Of a stretch of 64,000 nucleotides of DNA, positions 62,393 to 64,000 are shown piece after piece (positions within the stretch are counted from its first letter, which is position 1; each line of letters starts with the position of its first letter). The notes below the pieces were generated by a model, which saw nothing but the letters and a program-made list of their open reading frames with translations, was not told where the DNA came from and ran no database searches. This DNA is from an uncultured Aquimarina sp. (GTDB lineage Bacteria > Bacteroidota > Bacteroidia > Flavobacteriales > Flavobacteriaceae): the NCBI GenBank assembly GCA_947493035.1, contig CANLOW010000002.1, forward strand, positions 1 through 64,000, read 5' to 3'. The translations under genes were made by a program, and so were the position numbers.

Positions 62393-63182
62393 ATGAAAGA
62401 TTATTATTATATTCTTGGATTAAAAAAAGAAGCTTCTATCGATGATGTAAAAAAGGCTTATAGAAAGCTTTCCTTTAAATTTCATCCTGATAAAAATGAT
62501 AGTGATGAATTTTTTTTAGGTAGATTTAAGGAAATTCAGGAAGCATATGAAACTTTAAGTAATAGATCAAAAAGAATTGAATACGACAATATTTTCAAAT
62601 ACAATAATGAACAACCTAGTTCAAGTAGTGGTTTTTATTTTTGACCCTGTAATAGAATACTTTCAGACTGATAAAAATTCATTTGAATACAATGAGGATA
62701 TCAAATTTAGTTGGAAAACAATCAATTCAAATATAGTCTCAATAAGACCATTTGGTTTAGTAAAATCGATAGATCAAAAGACTTATAAAATCAAGGATTT
62801 TAAAAATCCTTACTTAAATTTCGAACTAATAGCTAAAAATTCAAACACAGGAAGGTATACGAAGCAAACTATTAAGCTTAATAACAGAACTTATCAAGAA
62901 CTGTATTTCCACTTTCAAAAGGTTATTAATTCTGAAAGTAAGAAAAGAAATCAAAGTAAAAACAATTATCAACAAGAATCTAAATTAAATAAGCCTATAA
63001 GTGATTTTAAAACAGATAAAGGACTTATTAGAGTAGAGTTAAATTTTAAAGATGATATACCTGCAATGGATAACAAAGTATATCAGAACGGAAGTCCAGC
63101 AAAGAATGGGAAATACAGACTTGGTTTTATGGATTATATTATTGTTAGGAATGGATTAATAGTGGACTTAACTTTTTTTTAA
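62393..63182 (+). pseudogene. J-domain (DnaJ-like) protein gene with a frameshift
   Basis: The first frame (62393-62644) gives a complete J-domain: [35 protein letters not shown] (the HPD motif is present) and [17 protein letters not shown]. The frame shifts at a T run near 62636, and the second frame gives PVIEYFQTDKNSFEYNEDIK followed by FSWKTINSNIVSIRPFGLVK, an immunoglobulin-like tail common in Bacteroidota J-proteins. Joined, they make a single gene of about 260 residues. The shift might be real or a sequencing slip. J-domains recruit and stimulate DnaK. Confidence 0.75.
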
Positions 63183-63583
63183 ATAAAAATCAAGTTTACA
63201 ACAATATATAAACGTTATGAAGGATTTAGGCAAAATCTAGGAATATCATAATATACATACAATTTTATTAGTCACTGGTTTAAATTAAGTTAGCAATTAA
63301 CAAAAGTCCTATACTAGTGAGTACCTTGAAATTCTTTGAATCTATGTGCGCTAGACTTTTGTAATTGGCCTTACATTTAATCCTTATTAAGAACTTAAAG
63401 CTGAAGAAAATTGTTAACAACACCCTATTTCCTCTATTTACGAAAGTATTCTTGAACGTACTATCTGGGATTATTATTTTATTAACCGTATTTCTTAATA
63501 TACGTAACTAACATTATACAAACCCGTCAATAAAAATATTTAACCTACGGATAATTCAATACATGAATTGTGATGTCAAAATA
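63183..63583. other. Non-coding stretch with a possible second relic core
   Basis: The only notable item is GTTTACAACAAT at 63194-63205, identical to 61853-61864 at the start of the relic repeat and, like it, a few bases after a stop codon. No clear palindromic repeat follows; the rest has no gene. Confidence 0.4.
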
Positions 63584-64000
63584 TTAAATAGCATCATTCC
63601 ACAATCCATCATTTGGAGTAGGGGCAGTTATCGTTAATGGCTCTTTTTTTGTAGGGTGGTTGAAAATAATTTTTCTTGCATGTAAATGAATACCGCCATC
63701 AGGATTACTTCGCTTTGCTCCGTATTTTAAATCTCCTTTGATAGCACATCCTAACTTATGAAGTTGTGCACGTATTTGATGATGTCTTCCTGTGTGAAGA
63801 TCAATTTCTAATAATGAAAACCGATCTAGATTTTTGAGTATGCGATAAGATAGACTTGCCTTTTTAGAATCAGGAACTTCCTTGTCATGAGCATAAGATT
63901 TATTTTGCTTAGAATTTCTTTTTAAATAATGAATTAATGTAGCTGATGATTTTTCAGGTGCTGGACTTACCATAGTCCAATAAGTCTTTTGTGTTTCCTT
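63584..64000 (-). CDS. RluA/RluD-family pseudouridine synthase (partial, runs off the window)
   Basis: The C-terminal 139 residues of an RNA pseudouridine synthase; the gene continues past the right edge, so the start is not visible. The conserved LLEIDLHTGRHHQIRAQLHK and LGCAIKGDLKYGAKR segments fit the RluA family core after the catalytic Asp, which lies outside the window. The enzyme isomerises uridine to pseudouridine in rRNA or tRNA. This is ordinary chromosome beyond the decayed segment. Confidence 0.9.
   Translation of the reverse strand, partial: KETQKTYWTMVSPAPEKSSATLIHYLKRNSKQNKSYAHDKEVPDSKKASLSYRILKNLDRFSLLEIDLHTGRHHQIRAQLHKLGCAIKGDLKYGAKRSNPDGGIHLHARKIIFNHPTKKEPLTITAPTPNDGLWNDAI

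Overview
The window is AT-rich DNA from a member of the Bacteroidota, most likely the family Flavobacteriaceae. Support comes from a protein with a type IX secretion C-terminal tail, flavobacterial-style parE/parC, prfB and OxyR genes, a candidate sulfonolipid (capnine) gene pair, and XerC/D-like recombinase features typical of the phylum. Genus cannot be fixed from the sequence alone.

Region 1 (1-30371) is the remarkable part: an integron-like array of gene cassettes that continues beyond the left edge. Twenty-five imperfectly palindromic repeats (129-196 bp, called R1-R25 here) separate compact units of one to three genes, nearly all read on the minus strand. Each repeat starts with YYAAC and ends with GTTRR on the plus strand. 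The bases beside the right end of one repeat are the reverse complement of the bases beside the left end of the next repeat. This is the R''/R' rule expected of cassettes that circulate as attC-bounded circles. One cassette is present twice, 9.6 kb apart, apparently identical from one AACG core to the next. The repeats fall into subfamilies: A (R1, R7, R13, R24), B (R5, R8, R10, R18, R21), C (R9, R12, R14, R16, R23), D (R4, R11, R19, R20, R25), E (R6, R17) and singletons R2, R3, R15, R22. Cargo includes a complete Hachiman defence pair, a TPR-HEPN protein, a SUKH (SMI1/KNR4) protein, a colicin Im9-like immunity protein, a broken higBA toxin-antitoxin pair, a Crp/Fnr-YCII-SRPBCC operon, VOC, DinB, GNAT and methyltransferase proteins, lipoproteins, and many unknowns. 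One cassette carries a two-gene phospholipid head-group operon in the opposite orientation.

Region 2 (30366-31982) is the candidate platform. The last cassette ends at GGTTGGCAAC (30362-30371), an attI-like site 38 bp beyond the stop of a 373-residue tyrosine recombinase. The recombinase has all six catalytic residues but no sign of the IntI-specific insertion, and it is read toward the array rather than away from it. A divergent zinc-ribbon gene shares with it a promoter region holding two adjacent perfect palindromes.

Region 3 (32079-60093) is mostly chromosomal core: OmpA-family protein, prfB, secreted proteins, oxyR, an acyl-CoA carboxylase subunit, an S9 peptidase, a cysteine-synthase-like/oxononanoate-synthase-like pair, a 1419-residue T9SS surface protein with four near-identical 143-residue repeats, tRNA-Ser, an M28 peptidase, a SulP transporter, parE-parC, a PAS histidine kinase and a BLUF photoreceptor. 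Region 4 (60184-63205) is decayed: a frameshifted YwqG-like gene, an IS3-type remnant, truncated genes and an inverted degenerate copy of the array repeat (61856-62047), so it looks like a dead fragment of a second cassette array. The window ends inside an RluA-family pseudouridine synthase gene.
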